Of a stretch of DNA of 22,431 nucleotides, positions 15,056 through 22,431 are shown piece by piece. The stretch comes from Hungateiclostridiaceae bacterium UBA3934 (GTDB lineage Bacteria > Bacillota > Clostridia > Acetivibrionales > DTU013). The DNA is taken from the NCBI GenBank assembly GCA_002385815.1, contig DGEE01000136.1, positions 1-22,431 on the forward strand, written 5' to 3'. The notes beneath the pieces are model-generated. The model had not been told where the DNA came from and did not search any database. It saw only the letters and a program-made list of their open reading frames with translations. A program made the position numbers and the translations under genes. Positions within the stretch are counted from its first letter, which is position 1; every line of letters begins with the position of its first letter.

Positions 15056-15406
15056 TTGGAAAAAAGAACGATAGCGGATATTGCATACGGGATACTTGAG
15101 GACAAAAAGGCCAGGGATATCGAAGTGATCGATATTTCGGAAGTGTCCATCCTTGCTGATTATTTTATCATTTGCAGTGGCACATCGACAACTCACATCA
15201 AGACGCTGGCGGACGAGCTTGAACAAAAAATGGGTGAGGCCGGCTACAATCTGATCCACAAGGAAGGCTATCAGAGCGCCAGATGGATACTGCTTGACTT
15301 TGGTGAGCTGGTCGTACATATATTCAACGAAGAGGACAGGGACTTCTACAATCTGGAACGGCTGTGGTCCGACGGCAGGATCAGGACGCCTGACGACCTG
15401 GAATGA
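15056..15406 (+). CDS. rsfS: Ribosomal silencing factor RsfS
   Basis: A 116-residue RsfS/YbeB/Iojap protein of usual length. Typical stretches are DIEVIDISEVSILADYFIICSG (with the conserved DYF), STTHIKTLADELE, and GYQSARWILLDFGELVVHIF with the conserved W and D-x-G-x-x-V-V-H. RsfS binds ribosomal protein L14 and blocks joining of the subunits when nutrients are scarce. The start is TTG with AGGAGGT 5-6 nt upstream; the first residues MEKRTIADIAYGIL fit the family. It is followed 35 nt later by leuS and shares its promoter. The pair is common in Clostridia. Confidence 0.96.
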   Translation: MEKRTIADIAYGILEDKKARDIEVIDISEVSILADYFIICSGTSTTHIKTLADELEQKMGEAGYNLIHKEGYQSARWILLDFGELVVHIFNEEDRDFYNLERLWSDGRIRTPDDLE

Positions 15407-15441
15407 TAATAATTTGCTCAATTTGAAAGGAGCTGTTTGCT

Positions 15442-17880
15442 TTGGCTTATTCAACGAAGATAGATGAAAAGTGGCAAAAGAAATGGGAAGAGACGGGTCT
15501 GTACAAATTCGTCCCCGAGGACGTAGACAAAAAGCTATATTGTCTCGAGATGTTTTCATATCCGTCTGGAGCCAATCTACATATAGGCCACTGGTATAAC
15601 TACGGATTGACGGACTCCTGGGCGAGGATGAAGAGGATGCAGGGCTGGAACGTGTTCCATCCTCAGGGATTCGACGCTTTCGGGCTGCCTGCCGAAAATT
15701 ATGCTATACAGACAGGTATCCATCCCATGGACTCTACATATGCGAACATCAGGACCATGGAGGAGCAGCTCAGGAAAATGGGAGCCAGCTTCGATTGGGA
15801 TTATGAGGTGATCACCAGTGATCCGGAGTATTACAAATGGACCCAGTGGATATTCCTGAAGCTGTACGAGCACGGACTGGCATACAGAAAAAAGGCGCCG
15901 GTCAACTGGTGTCCGAGCTGTAAAACAGTGCTGGCAAATGAGCAGGTGGTGGACGGTGCATGTGAGAGATGTAAGAATGAAGTTACAAAAAAGGATCTGA
16001 CCCAATGGTTCTTCAAAATCACAGAATATGCACAGGAGCTGCTTGACTGTCTGCCGCAGCTGGACTGGCCTGAGAAGACGAAAAAAATCCAGCAGAACTG
16101 GATAGGCAGGTCAGAGGGTGCTGAAATCGTATTTGAAGGTGCAGATGGCAGCTTTTCGTTCAAAGTATTCACTACAAGGGCAGATACGCTGTACGGGGTG
16201 ACATATGTAGTACTGGCTCCCGAGAATGAACTTGTGGACAGGATCACTTCTGCTGAATACAGGTCTGCCGTTGAACAATACAGGGAACACGCGAAGAAGC
16301 AGACCGAGATCGAAAGGTTGTCGACTGCCAGGGAGAAGACAGGTGTTTTTACCGGGGCTTATGCGATAAATCCTGTGAATGGAGACAAAGTGCCGATATG
16401 GATAGCCGATTATGTACTTGCCGGATACGGCACCGGCTGTGTTATGGCTGTGCCTGCTCATGATGAAAGGGACTACGAGTTTGCAACGAAGTATAAACTC
16501 CCGATAAAGCGCGTGATCAAAGGTGAAGAAGGTGTCGATGATGCATTGCCTTTCATCGATGACGGCATACTCACCGACAGTGATGAATTCACCGGCGTGA
16601 GCTCTGCACAGGCGAGAAACGACATCGTAAAAAAGCTCAATAGGCAGGGCAAGGGCGAGCGCAAGATAAATTACAGGCTCAGAGACTGGCTGGTATCCAG
16701 GCAGCGCTACTGGGGAGCACCGATACCGGTGATCCACTGTGATGAATGCGGCGCAGTGCCGGTACCCGAAAAGGATCTGCCGGTGGAACTGCCGTACAAT
16801 GTCGAATTTACGCCGGATGGAGAGTCTCCCCTGGCAAAATGTGAGGAGTATATAAATACCACTTGTCCGAAGTGCGGAAAACCGGCGAAGAGAGACCCTG
16901 ACACACTTGATACTTTCGTGTGTTCATCATGGTATTTCCTGCGCTATCCTGACAACAGGAACTCTGAAAAGGCATTCGATACGAAATGGATAAACAAAAT
17001 GCTGCCCGTTGACAAGTACGTGGGCGGAGCTGAGCATGCAGCGATGCACCTGCTGTATGCCAGATTCTTCACAAAGGCTCTGCGAGATATGGGATATCTT
17101 GATTTTGACGAGCCATTCCTTTCACTGGTCCATCAGGGTACGATTCTCGGGCCCGACGGCAACAGGATGAGTAAATCCAGGGGCAATACCATATCCCCGG
17201 ATGACTATATCAGCGAGAATGGATCGGACGTATTCAGGATGTACCTGGCATTCGGCTTCGCATATACCGAGGGCGGACCGTGGAGTGACGAGGGTATAAA
17301 GGCCATCGCAAGATTCGTGGGAAGAGTGGAAAGACTGGTGGAGACAGCTGCCGCCCTGGACAGATCCGTAGAAGGGGAATACGGGAGGGAAGAGAAGGAA
17401 TTGGATTTCGTAAGAAACACGGCAATAAAGGGAGTAACAGAAGACGCGGAAAGATTCCAGTTCAATACTTCCATAGCTCGCATAATGGAGCTTGTCAATG
17501 CCCTGTATAAGTATGAAAGCGCTGGACGCGGCAACAACAGGCTTTTTGTCGATACCGTGATGGATCTCCTGAAGCTGATGGCTCCTTTCGCACCACATCT
17601 TTCCGAAGAGCTTTGGGAAGAGATGGGCGGACCATATTCCATCTTCAATCAGAAGTGGCCTCAGTGGAATGAGGATGCACTTGTCAGGGATGAGGTCGAG
17701 ATAGTGGTCCAGCTCAACGGCAAGATCAGAGAGAAGATAATGCTGCCGTCAGGTCTGGACAAAGCACAGATGGAAGAGCATGCCATGCAGAACGAAAAGG
17801 TAGTCAAACTGCTGGAAGGCAGGACAGTGGTCAAGGTTATAGCCGTACCCGGCAGACTGGTAAATATAGTCGTGAAATAA
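15442..17880 (+). CDS. leuS: Leucyl-tRNA synthetase
   Basis: An 812-residue class I synthetase that charges tRNA-Leu with leucine. The HIGH motif is at residues 47-50 (NLHIGHWYNYG) and the KMSKS motif appears as RMSKS at 575-579. The CP1 editing domain carries TTRADTLYG (244-252) and HDERDYEF (340 onward), whose Asp344 matches the Asp that anchors the leucine analog in editing, so proofreading looks intact. Zinc-type Cys pairs are at 157/160 and 174/177, and a second Cys set lies in CPKCGKPAKRDPDTLDTFVC. The C-terminal anticodon-binding region ends with a normal family tail (VIAVPGRLVNIVVK). The TTG start at 15442 follows AAAGGAGC. It is the last gene of the rsfS operon, closed by the terminator at 17918. 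Confidence 0.98.
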   Translation: MAYSTKIDEKWQKKWEETGLYKFVPEDVDKKLYCLEMFSYPSGANLHIGHWYNYGLTDSWARMKRMQGWNVFHPQGFDAFGLPAENYAIQTGIHPMDSTYANIRTMEEQLRKMGASFDWDYEVITSDPEYYKWTQWIFLKLYEHGLAYRKKAPVNWCPSCKTVLANEQVVDGACERCKNEVTKKDLTQWFFKITEYAQELLDCLPQLDWPEKTKKIQQNWIGRSEGAEIVFEGADGSFSFKVFTTRADTLYGVTYVVLAPENELVDRITSAEYRSAVEQYREHAKKQTEIERLSTAREKTGVFTGAYAINPVNGDKVPIWIADYVLAGYGTGCVMAVPAHDERDYEFATKYKLPIKRVIKGEEGVDDALPFIDDGILTDSDEFTGVSSAQARNDIVKKLNRQGKGERKINYRLRDWLVSRQRYWGAPIPVIHCDECGAVPVPEKDLPVELPYNVEFTPDGESPLAKCEEYINTTCPKCGKPAKRDPDTLDTFVCSSWYFLRYPDNRNSEKAFDTKWINKMLPVDKYVGGAEHAAMHLLYARFFTKALRDMGYLDFDEPFLSLVHQGTILGPDGNRMSKSRGNTISPDDYISENGSDVFRMYLAFGFAYTEGGPWSDEGIKAIARFVGRVERLVETAAALDRSVEGEYGREEKELDFVRNTAIKGVTEDAERFQFNTSIARIMELVNALYKYESAGRGNNRLFVDTVMDLLKLMAPFAPHLSEELWEEMGGPYSIFNQKWPQWNEDALVRDEVEIVVQLNGKIREKIMLPSGLDKAQMEEHAMQNEKVVKLLEGRTVVKVIAVPGRLVNIVVK

Positions 17881-17917
17881 AAAGTGCCGGGCACGTCACA
17901 GAGGCACATATCTTTGA

Positions 17918-17962
17918 AAAATCCTTCCGGCATATTGCAAAAGCGGATGTCGGAAGGATTTT
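17918..17962. terminator. Strong hairpin terminator between leuS and the acyl-CoA ligase
   Basis: Arms of 16 nt (17918-17933 and 17947-17962) pair with a single G-T wobble around a 13-nt loop. The outer ends are AAAA and TTTT, so both strands have A-stem-T symmetry and it can end transcripts from both convergent genes. The T-run is short (4). Confidence 0.8.
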
Positions 17963-18032
17963 CATATGTATCAGGACTTAGAATGACTGTTTTCAAATTT
18001 GTATCTTTGTGAAGAGCCTGGTACTATTTATG

Positions 18033-19751
18033 TCAACTGATTTTTTCCATATAGCGCTTTATCTTTTTTGTGGAGGTTTTCGCAAACTCTTCTTTGCGGA
18101 TCGTGAACTGGCGGATGCGCTTGTACAGCGGCATTTTTTTATTGACGTTTTTGACCTCGGCATCTATTATCATGAACACTTCATCTTCCGTAACCTGGCT
18201 TTTACCAAGCCTGTGCTTTATCATATCCATGTCCGGGACGATTATGGCATACACGAATGTCTCTTCAGAGGCTTCGTCGTCTTTGCCATAAACCATCGAT
18301 TCGGCGATGAAAGGGCTTTTTCCGAGGTATTCCTCGACTTCCTCAGGATAGATGTTTTTGCCGTTTTTGGTGACTATGACATTTTTCTTTCTGCCGGTTA
18401 AGCTGAAGAACCCCTCCCGGGTCATTTTACCCATATCGCCCGTATGGAACCAACCATCTCTGAGAGCCTTTTCCGTAGCCAGACTGTTTTCGAAATACCC
18501 GAGCATCACATTGTCACCTTTTACGACAAGCTCTCCGATACCTTCTTTGTTTGGCTTGTACAGCATGGCTTCGTTGCAGGGGAGAGGCAGACCTATGGAA
18601 TCATCCCTGAATTTTTGCAGCTGGTTCACAGTGACGATGGGCGAGCATTCAGTAAGCCCATAACCCTGCATCAAAGGGATGCCGAATTGGCGGAAACCTC
18701 TGGATACATTGGGATCGAGGGCAGCAGCCCCGGAGATGATCAACCTTAGCCTGCCGCCTACGTTTTCATGTATCTGTCTGAACAATTTCTTCCTGATATC
18801 TATGCCCGCGAGCAAAAGCATTTTGCTGATCAGTAATGCTGCCTTTACTTTGTATGTCGACTTCTGCTTTTTTATGGAATCCCATATCTTTTTATACATG
18901 GATTCAAGCAGCAGAGGCACGGCCATGATGATGGTGGGGCCTGTATCCTTCATATTCTTTGCGATATGCCTGAGTCCTTCGATAAATGAGATTCTGCATC
19001 CATTATACAGCATCAGCAGGAAGCTGGTGGTGCATGCATAGGTGTGGTGGAGAGGTAGTATGCACAGTGTCGAATCAGTATCATCTATGTACAGTACTGA
19101 GCATACAGACATGATATTCGTGACTATGTTCTTATGCGAAAGCATAACTCCCTTTGCCAGGTCTGTGGTCCCTGAGGTGAAGATCAGGATGCCGAATGCT
19201 TCAGGATCGATGGTCGCTTCAATATATGAACGATCGCCGGTGGCCATCAGATCCGAACCCTTTTGAATGAGCTTTTTCATAGAAAGGAACCTGTTGTCAT
19301 CATCTTCGGCATCCATGCTGATGAAATGCTCAACCTGGGGAAGTGCTGCAGAAATGCGGCGCATATCTTTTTCATGCTTTCCTGAAAATACAACTGCAGC
19401 GGCATGAGAACGAATCAGCAGGTTTTCGATCTCATCTGCCGGGAGTTCTCTGTCAAGCGGCACGATGATCCCGACGCCGTTGGCAACAGCCAGATAGGCA
19501 AGACACCATTCATACCTGTTTTCACCGATGACTGCAATGGATTTCCCTTTCAGCCCCAGATCCACCAAAGCAGTACCAAATGCATCGACTTCTTTTTTGA
19601 ATTCCCTGTATTTTATCCCTTTGTAATTACCTTCTTCAGACTTGATATAAAAGGCCTCGTTTTCGCTGTACAATTCGGTGCTTTGCACCAGCATGTCCTT
19701 GAGATCCCGTATTTGGCGCACTTCATAATTAGGTTTCGATGTCATTTTCAT
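18033..19751 (-). CDS. AMP-forming acyl-CoA ligase (long-chain fatty acid CoA ligase type)
   Basis: A 572-residue ANL-superfamily enzyme that activates a carboxylic acid with ATP and transfers it to CoA. The P-loop is FTSGTTDLAKGV (191-202), with YGLTE at 364-368, GWFHTGD at 433-439, GRKK at 453-456 and NGKNIYPEEVE about 463-473. The end AKTSTKKIKR (557-566) holds the catalytic Lys as Lys563; the usual Gly before it is Lys here. The length and GRKKNVIVTKNGKNIYP wording match long-chain acyl-CoA synthetases of bacteria. The chain length of the substrate cannot be read. ATG 19751 has AAGGGGTG a few bases upstream; ATG 19745 is an alternative start. The promoter at 19798-19826 overlaps the end of the upstream dac gene. 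Confidence 0.94.
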   Translation of the reverse strand: MKMTSKPNYEVRQIRDLKDMLVQSTELYSENEAFYIKSEEGNYKGIKYREFKKEVDAFGTALVDLGLKGKSIAVIGENRYEWCLAYLAVANGVGIIVPLDRELPADEIENLLIRSHAAAVVFSGKHEKDMRRISAALPQVEHFISMDAEDDDNRFLSMKKLIQKGSDLMATGDRSYIEATIDPEAFGILIFTSGTTDLAKGVMLSHKNIVTNIMSVCSVLYIDDTDSTLCILPLHHTYACTTSFLLMLYNGCRISFIEGLRHIAKNMKDTGPTIIMAVPLLLESMYKKIWDSIKKQKSTYKVKAALLISKMLLLAGIDIRKKLFRQIHENVGGRLRLIISGAAALDPNVSRGFRQFGIPLMQGYGLTECSPIVTVNQLQKFRDDSIGLPLPCNEAMLYKPNKEGIGELVVKGDNVMLGYFENSLATEKALRDGWFHTGDMGKMTREGFFSLTGRKKNVIVTKNGKNIYPEEVEEYLGKSPFIAESMVYGKDDEASEETFVYAIIVPDMDMIKHRLGKSQVTEDEVFMIIDAEVKNVNKKMPLYKRIRQFTIRKEEFAKTSTKKIKRYMEKIS

Positions 19752-19772
19752 AACACCCCTTAAAAAAATGGC

Positions 19773-19790
19773 GAGAATTCTGGGATTCTC
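19773..19790. promoter_or_regulatory. Dyad downstream of the ligase -10, possible operator
   Basis: GAGAAT-TCTGGG-ATTCTC, perfect 6-bp arms. It begins 8 nt after the -10 element, so it would cover about +1 to +20 of the ligase transcript. It could be an operator or a small leader hairpin. Confidence 0.45.
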
Positions 19791-19797
19791 TGCCCAT

Positions 19798-19826
19798 ATT
19801 ATACATACATTATGTTTAATAGTAAA
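19798..19826 (-). promoter_or_regulatory. Putative promoter of the acyl-CoA ligase
   Basis: Minus strand: TTTACT (19826-19821), 17-bp spacer, perfect TATAAT (19803-19798), about 47 nt before the start. It allows the ligase to be expressed separately from the dac gene upstream. Confidence 0.6.
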
Positions 19827-19840
19827 TACTGCAAATCATA

Positions 19841-21130
19841 TCAATAGCACTTTCTGCTGCGGGATCTGCGTGACAGTACTTTCAGGATCAGTCGGATGAT
19901 GATGAATAATATGATGACGACTGCACAGCATATGCCGATCTTGAAATACAGATTATCAACTATGGTTTCCGGATTTTGCGTCAACGTGGCCAATGTCACA
20001 GGGGCAGGTTCATATTCAATGTCCCTTGCGGCAATCAGATCGACCTTTCCAATAGAGATACCATCTTTCAGGAATTCGACATATCCTATCCTGTCACCCT
20101 TGTTGACTGGCGCATGTATATTCCCGTTTATATGAGAGATCTCCTCGAGGTTTCTCTTTGACGGATCGCGGGGCAACACGCGGACAAGGGAATGTTCTGT
20201 TATAAGATCGAGACCATATATATCTGCCGCATCCTCCACTTTTATGTTCCTGTATACCCTGCCCTTTTTTATCAGTTCGACACGCTCAAAATTGTTGAAA
20301 CCGTAATCCAGCAGTTGCTCAGAGTATTTCCTCACATTTTCGGCAGCACCTTCGTTTTTGACACCCATCACTATGGCAATGAGTTCCATATCGTCTTCAT
20401 TTCTTGCAGATGTGATCAGACAATAGCCGGCAGGTCCTGTAAAGCCTGTCTTGATACCATTGATCTCATACAGATCGCTTTTGTGATTTATCATGAGCCT
20501 GTTGGTGTTTGTCAGCAAAGGCCACTTTGAACGCTTATTTGTCGCAGGCATCGTAAAGCTGTGTGTGCTGACGATCTCCCGGAATTCCGGGAGCGTCATT
20601 GCATGCCTTGCAATGCAGGCCAGATCGGCTGCGGTGGTGAAATGCATGGGATCATGGATGCCGCTTGCATTGGAAAAATGTGTTTCGACAGCTCCCAGTT
20701 CCTTTGCCCTCCTGTTCATCAGTTCAAAAAACTCTTCAGTGCTGTCACATATGTTTTCGGCAATTATATTGGCTGCCTCATTGGCGGAACTGATGAGCAT
20801 TGCCTGGAGCAGGCTCTCAAGAGGGATTTTTTCGCCGGGGATTATTCCTATATTGCTCCCATTATAGCCGATGGCATCTATGGCTGACTGGCTGGCTGTC
20901 ATTATTTCGTCGAGATTTCCCTGCTCGATTGCCAGTATGGCCGTCATTATCTTGGTCGTGCTGGCAGGATACAGTGTTTTTCGCGAATCCTTCTCACACA
21001 GCACGTCTCCTGTGTGTGCGTCTACCAGTATGTAAGCTCCGGCTTCCAGTGAAGGTGGTTGTGCATAAGCAATAGATGTGTTCGTCAATATCAGCAGCAA
21101 AATCACTGCCAATGTCAACAGTCTTTTCAT
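19841..21130 (-). CDS. D-alanyl-D-alanine carboxypeptidase (DacF/PBP5 type, peptidase S11)
   Basis: A 429-residue penicillin-binding protein that trims the terminal D-Ala from peptidoglycan stem peptides outside the membrane. Residues 1-23 are a signal peptide (ending AYA). The three active-site motifs are present: STTK at 57-60 (nucleophile Ser57), SAN at 115-117, and KTG at 227-229. About 300-370 form the C-terminal beta domain, and about 396-418 a transmembrane anchor followed by a basic tail RRSRSRK. A true membrane helix instead of an amphipathic anchor is common in clostridial DacF relatives. ATG 21130 has GGAGGT 4-5 nt upstream. It lies divergent to comEA. Confidence 0.95.
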   Translation of the reverse strand: MKRLLTLAVILLLILTNTSIAYAQPPSLEAGAYILVDAHTGDVLCEKDSRKTLYPASTTKIMTAILAIEQGNLDEIMTASQSAIDAIGYNGSNIGIIPGEKIPLESLLQAMLISSANEAANIIAENICDSTEEFFELMNRRAKELGAVETHFSNASGIHDPMHFTTAADLACIARHAMTLPEFREIVSTHSFTMPATNKRSKWPLLTNTNRLMINHKSDLYEINGIKTGFTGPAGYCLITSARNEDDMELIAIVMGVKNEGAAENVRKYSEQLLDYGFNNFERVELIKKGRVYRNIKVEDAADIYGLDLITEHSLVRVLPRDPSKRNLEEISHINGNIHAPVNKGDRIGYVEFLKDGISIGKVDLIAARDIEYEPAPVTLATLTQNPETIVDNLYFKIGICCAVVIILFIIIRLILKVLSRRSRSRKCY

Positions 21131-21189
21131 CTGTACCTCCGGGAAATGGTTTTATCAATTAGAGTATATCAGAAATATTACTGTTTAAG

Positions 21190-21203
21190 TTAAAAATTTT
21201 TAA
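21190..21203. repeat. AT-only 14-bp palindrome in the dac-comEA divergent region
   Basis: TTAAAAATTTTTAA is self-complementary. The 143-nt gap 21131-21273 is very AT-rich and must hold both divergent promoters. A TATACT about 30 nt before dac is a possible -10, but I could not pair it with a good -35. Confidence 0.4.
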
Positions 21204-21273
21204 AAGACAATCGGAAAATAAAGGAAAATAACATAATCAGGAAGAATAATACATAAAATGGTGAGGTGTTGTT

Positions 21274-22107
21274 ATGAGAATGCAATTTTTCGGGAAAGAG
21301 GTTGAAATAAAAACTGAACATTTTTTACTGATGATCTCAGGTCTGGTTCTGGCGGGCGTACTTGCAGGGTGCTTTATATTCAGGGACAGGGGAGATATAA
21401 TCATCGAGGATGGACAGGCGGTCCTGCAGCAGCCGTCAGTTGACGGGAATGCAGGTGCCGCACAGCAGAGCCTGACACTGGCAGGTGGCATCTCAGCCGG
21501 ACAGGGGGATAATGCAGGGATCATGGATGTATCGATGGCTGGAAATAACGGATCAGTCGCAGGCATGTCGGGCGGACCGGAGGAAGCCAACGGATCTGTG
21601 ATATCCGGTGGCAGTACTGCTGATGAGATCAAGGTCTATGTGGTGGGATGTGTAAAGAATCCGGGTATCGTCACTTTGCGAAAAGGCCAGATGATATGTG
21701 ATGCTGTCAGGGAAGCGGGAGGACTTACAGAAGATGCGGATATTGAAAATATAAATATGGTTTTTTCATTGAATGAGAATGTCATGCTGTACATAAAATC
21801 AAAGAAGGAGGGCGGGGCTGTCGGAGAAGGAGCTGTGATTTCCAGCGACAGCGGGTCGGCTGCTGAAGTGATCGGGGGCAGTGATGACGCAGTTGACGGA
21901 CGGCACAGCATCAGGCTTGTCAATATCAACACAGCAGGAGTGGATGAACTGGATACACTTCCCGGGATAGGGGAAGCGAAAGCAAAGGATATCATCGCAT
22001 ACAGGGAAAAATATGGCGGCTTCAGCAGGATCGAGGATATCATGAAAGTACCGGGAATAAAGGAAAACCGGTTTGAGAGTATCAGGGACTATATTACAGT
22101 GGACTGA
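21274..22107 (+). CDS. comEA: ComEA-type competence protein (SLBB + helix-hairpin-helix)
   Basis: A 277-residue protein. A membrane segment lies at about 17-36, then a long low-complexity Gly/Ser/Ala linker to about 115, an SLBB domain at about 119-176 (EIKVYVVGCVKNPGIVTL), a second Gly/Ser linker, and a C-terminal DNA-binding helix-hairpin-helix pair at about 215-275 with LPGIGEAKA (229-237) and VPGIKENRF (259-267). This is the ComEA architecture: a membrane-held receptor that binds double-stranded DNA during natural transformation. The first helix ends in VLAGC (Cys33), which resembles a lipobox, though the N-terminus is longer and less basic than usual. The linkers are longer than in Bacillus ComEA. 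ATG 21274 has GAGGTG about 9 nt upstream. comEC is not in the window. Confidence 0.93.
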   Translation: MRMQFFGKEVEIKTEHFLLMISGLVLAGVLAGCFIFRDRGDIIIEDGQAVLQQPSVDGNAGAAQQSLTLAGGISAGQGDNAGIMDVSMAGNNGSVAGMSGGPEEANGSVISGGSTADEIKVYVVGCVKNPGIVTLRKGQMICDAVREAGGLTEDADIENINMVFSLNENVMLYIKSKKEGGAVGEGAVISSDSGSAAEVIGGSDDAVDGRHSIRLVNINTAGVDELDTLPGIGEAKAKDIIAYREKYGGFSRIEDIMKVPGIKENRFESIRDYITVD

Positions 22108-22171
22108 AGGAACATTCCTGCGGTGTGGTTCGTCTATAGGATAACGGAAAAGACAGGAGCTGAGAGATTTA

Positions 22172-22431
22172 ATGAAAAAGCAGTTTTTAGTGGCAATGAT
22201 CATAATATTGTGTACTTCACTGACGGCCTGCAGTTTATTCAACAAGGCTGCCGAAACTGTCGTGGGAAATGGCAGCGGACAGCCGGACGACGGCGAAACG
22301 GGATTCGTGGAAACGGGCACGGATGCTGCCGCTGATGAGAAAAACGGCGATGGCAGCAGTGAAGAGCCTGATTACACGCAGGAGGCTGACGGGGACACTA
22401 AAATGGTGAAGGTGACTTTGTATTTCCCGAC
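22172..22431 (+). CDS. Lipoprotein, possible GerMN-domain protein, 3' end cut by window
   Basis: The frame from ATG 22172 is open to the window end (86 codons). MKKQFLVAMIIILCTSLTAC is a lipoprotein signal with lipobox LTAC (Cys20). It is followed by about 55 acidic, Gly/Asp/Glu-rich linker residues. The last visible residues, MVKVTLYFP, resemble the first strand of a GerMN domain, found in germination/sporulation lipoproteins and some cell-wall lipoproteins. The domain is not complete here, so this is a hint only. AGGAG lies 12 nt upstream of the start, a long spacing. It follows comEA by 64 nt on the same strand with no strong terminator between, so co-transcription is possible. Confidence 0.75.
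   Translation, partial: MKKQFLVAMIIILCTSLTACSLFNKAAETVVGNGSGQPDDGETGFVETGTDAAADEKNGDGSSEEPDYTQEADGDTKMVKVTLYFP

Noticed and set aside
14981..15441. T-box riboswitch upstream of leuS
   Set aside because: T-boxes often control leuS in this group, but the leader before rsfS is about 30 nt and the rsfS-leuS gap is 35 nt; neither can hold one.

Overview
The window looks like chromosomal DNA from a low-to-moderate GC member of the Bacillota, most likely class Clostridia. The support is a CtsR-type heat-shock operator, strong AGGAGG ribosome binding sites, frequent TTG and GTG starts (rsfS, leuS, one TSUP half), sigma-A promoters of the Gram-positive kind, a DacF-type carboxypeptidase, ComEA, and a final lipoprotein that seems to be entering a GerMN (spore germination) domain. 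No rRNA, tRNA, CRISPR array, insertion sequence or phage gene was recognised. The species cannot be fixed from this sequence.

Layout: (1) 1-1530 holds the 3' part of a membrane-anchored LysM protein with an intrinsic terminator, then a short-chain dehydrogenase. (2) 1614-5386 is a heat-shock operon: sigma-A promoter, CtsR box, a zinc-finger-less DnaJ-type co-chaperone and ClpB. Together these would disaggregate stress-damaged proteins. (3) 5404-6844 is a convergent MATE exporter with an 18-bp perfect palindrome over its -10 element. (4) 6999-7516 is a Pro/Gly-repeat protein with an aromatic C-terminal domain and its own terminator. (5) 7559-8716 is a decayed sugar-uptake locus: an ABC solute-binding lipoprotein with two nonsense codons and a 1-nt frameshift, fused at about 8391 to a 3'-truncated AraC-type regulator on the other strand, and bracketed by two long inverted repeats. 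(6) 8891-10929 is a Zn/Cd/Pb-type P1B ATPase with two separate dyads at its promoter. (7) 10931-11127 is an orphan coding-like fragment ending in a hairpin. (8) 11205-13822 is a DUF2207 membrane protein-lemA operon. (9) 14073-14957 is a TSUP (TauE/SafE) permease encoded as two half-size genes. (10) 14995-17962 is rsfS-leuS with promoter and terminator. (11) 18033-21130 carries an AMP-forming acyl-CoA ligase and a D-Ala-D-Ala carboxypeptidase, both on the minus strand. (12) 21274-22431 carries comEA and the start of a lipoprotein.

Most of the window is housekeeping or stress-related sequence. No clearly new multi-gene system is visible. The items most worth a second look are the double-dyad metal-ATPase promoter, the Pro/Gly-repeat protein, the deletion scar of the sugar locus with its inverted repeats, the unexplained fragment at 10931-11127, and the MATE operator whose regulator is not in the window.
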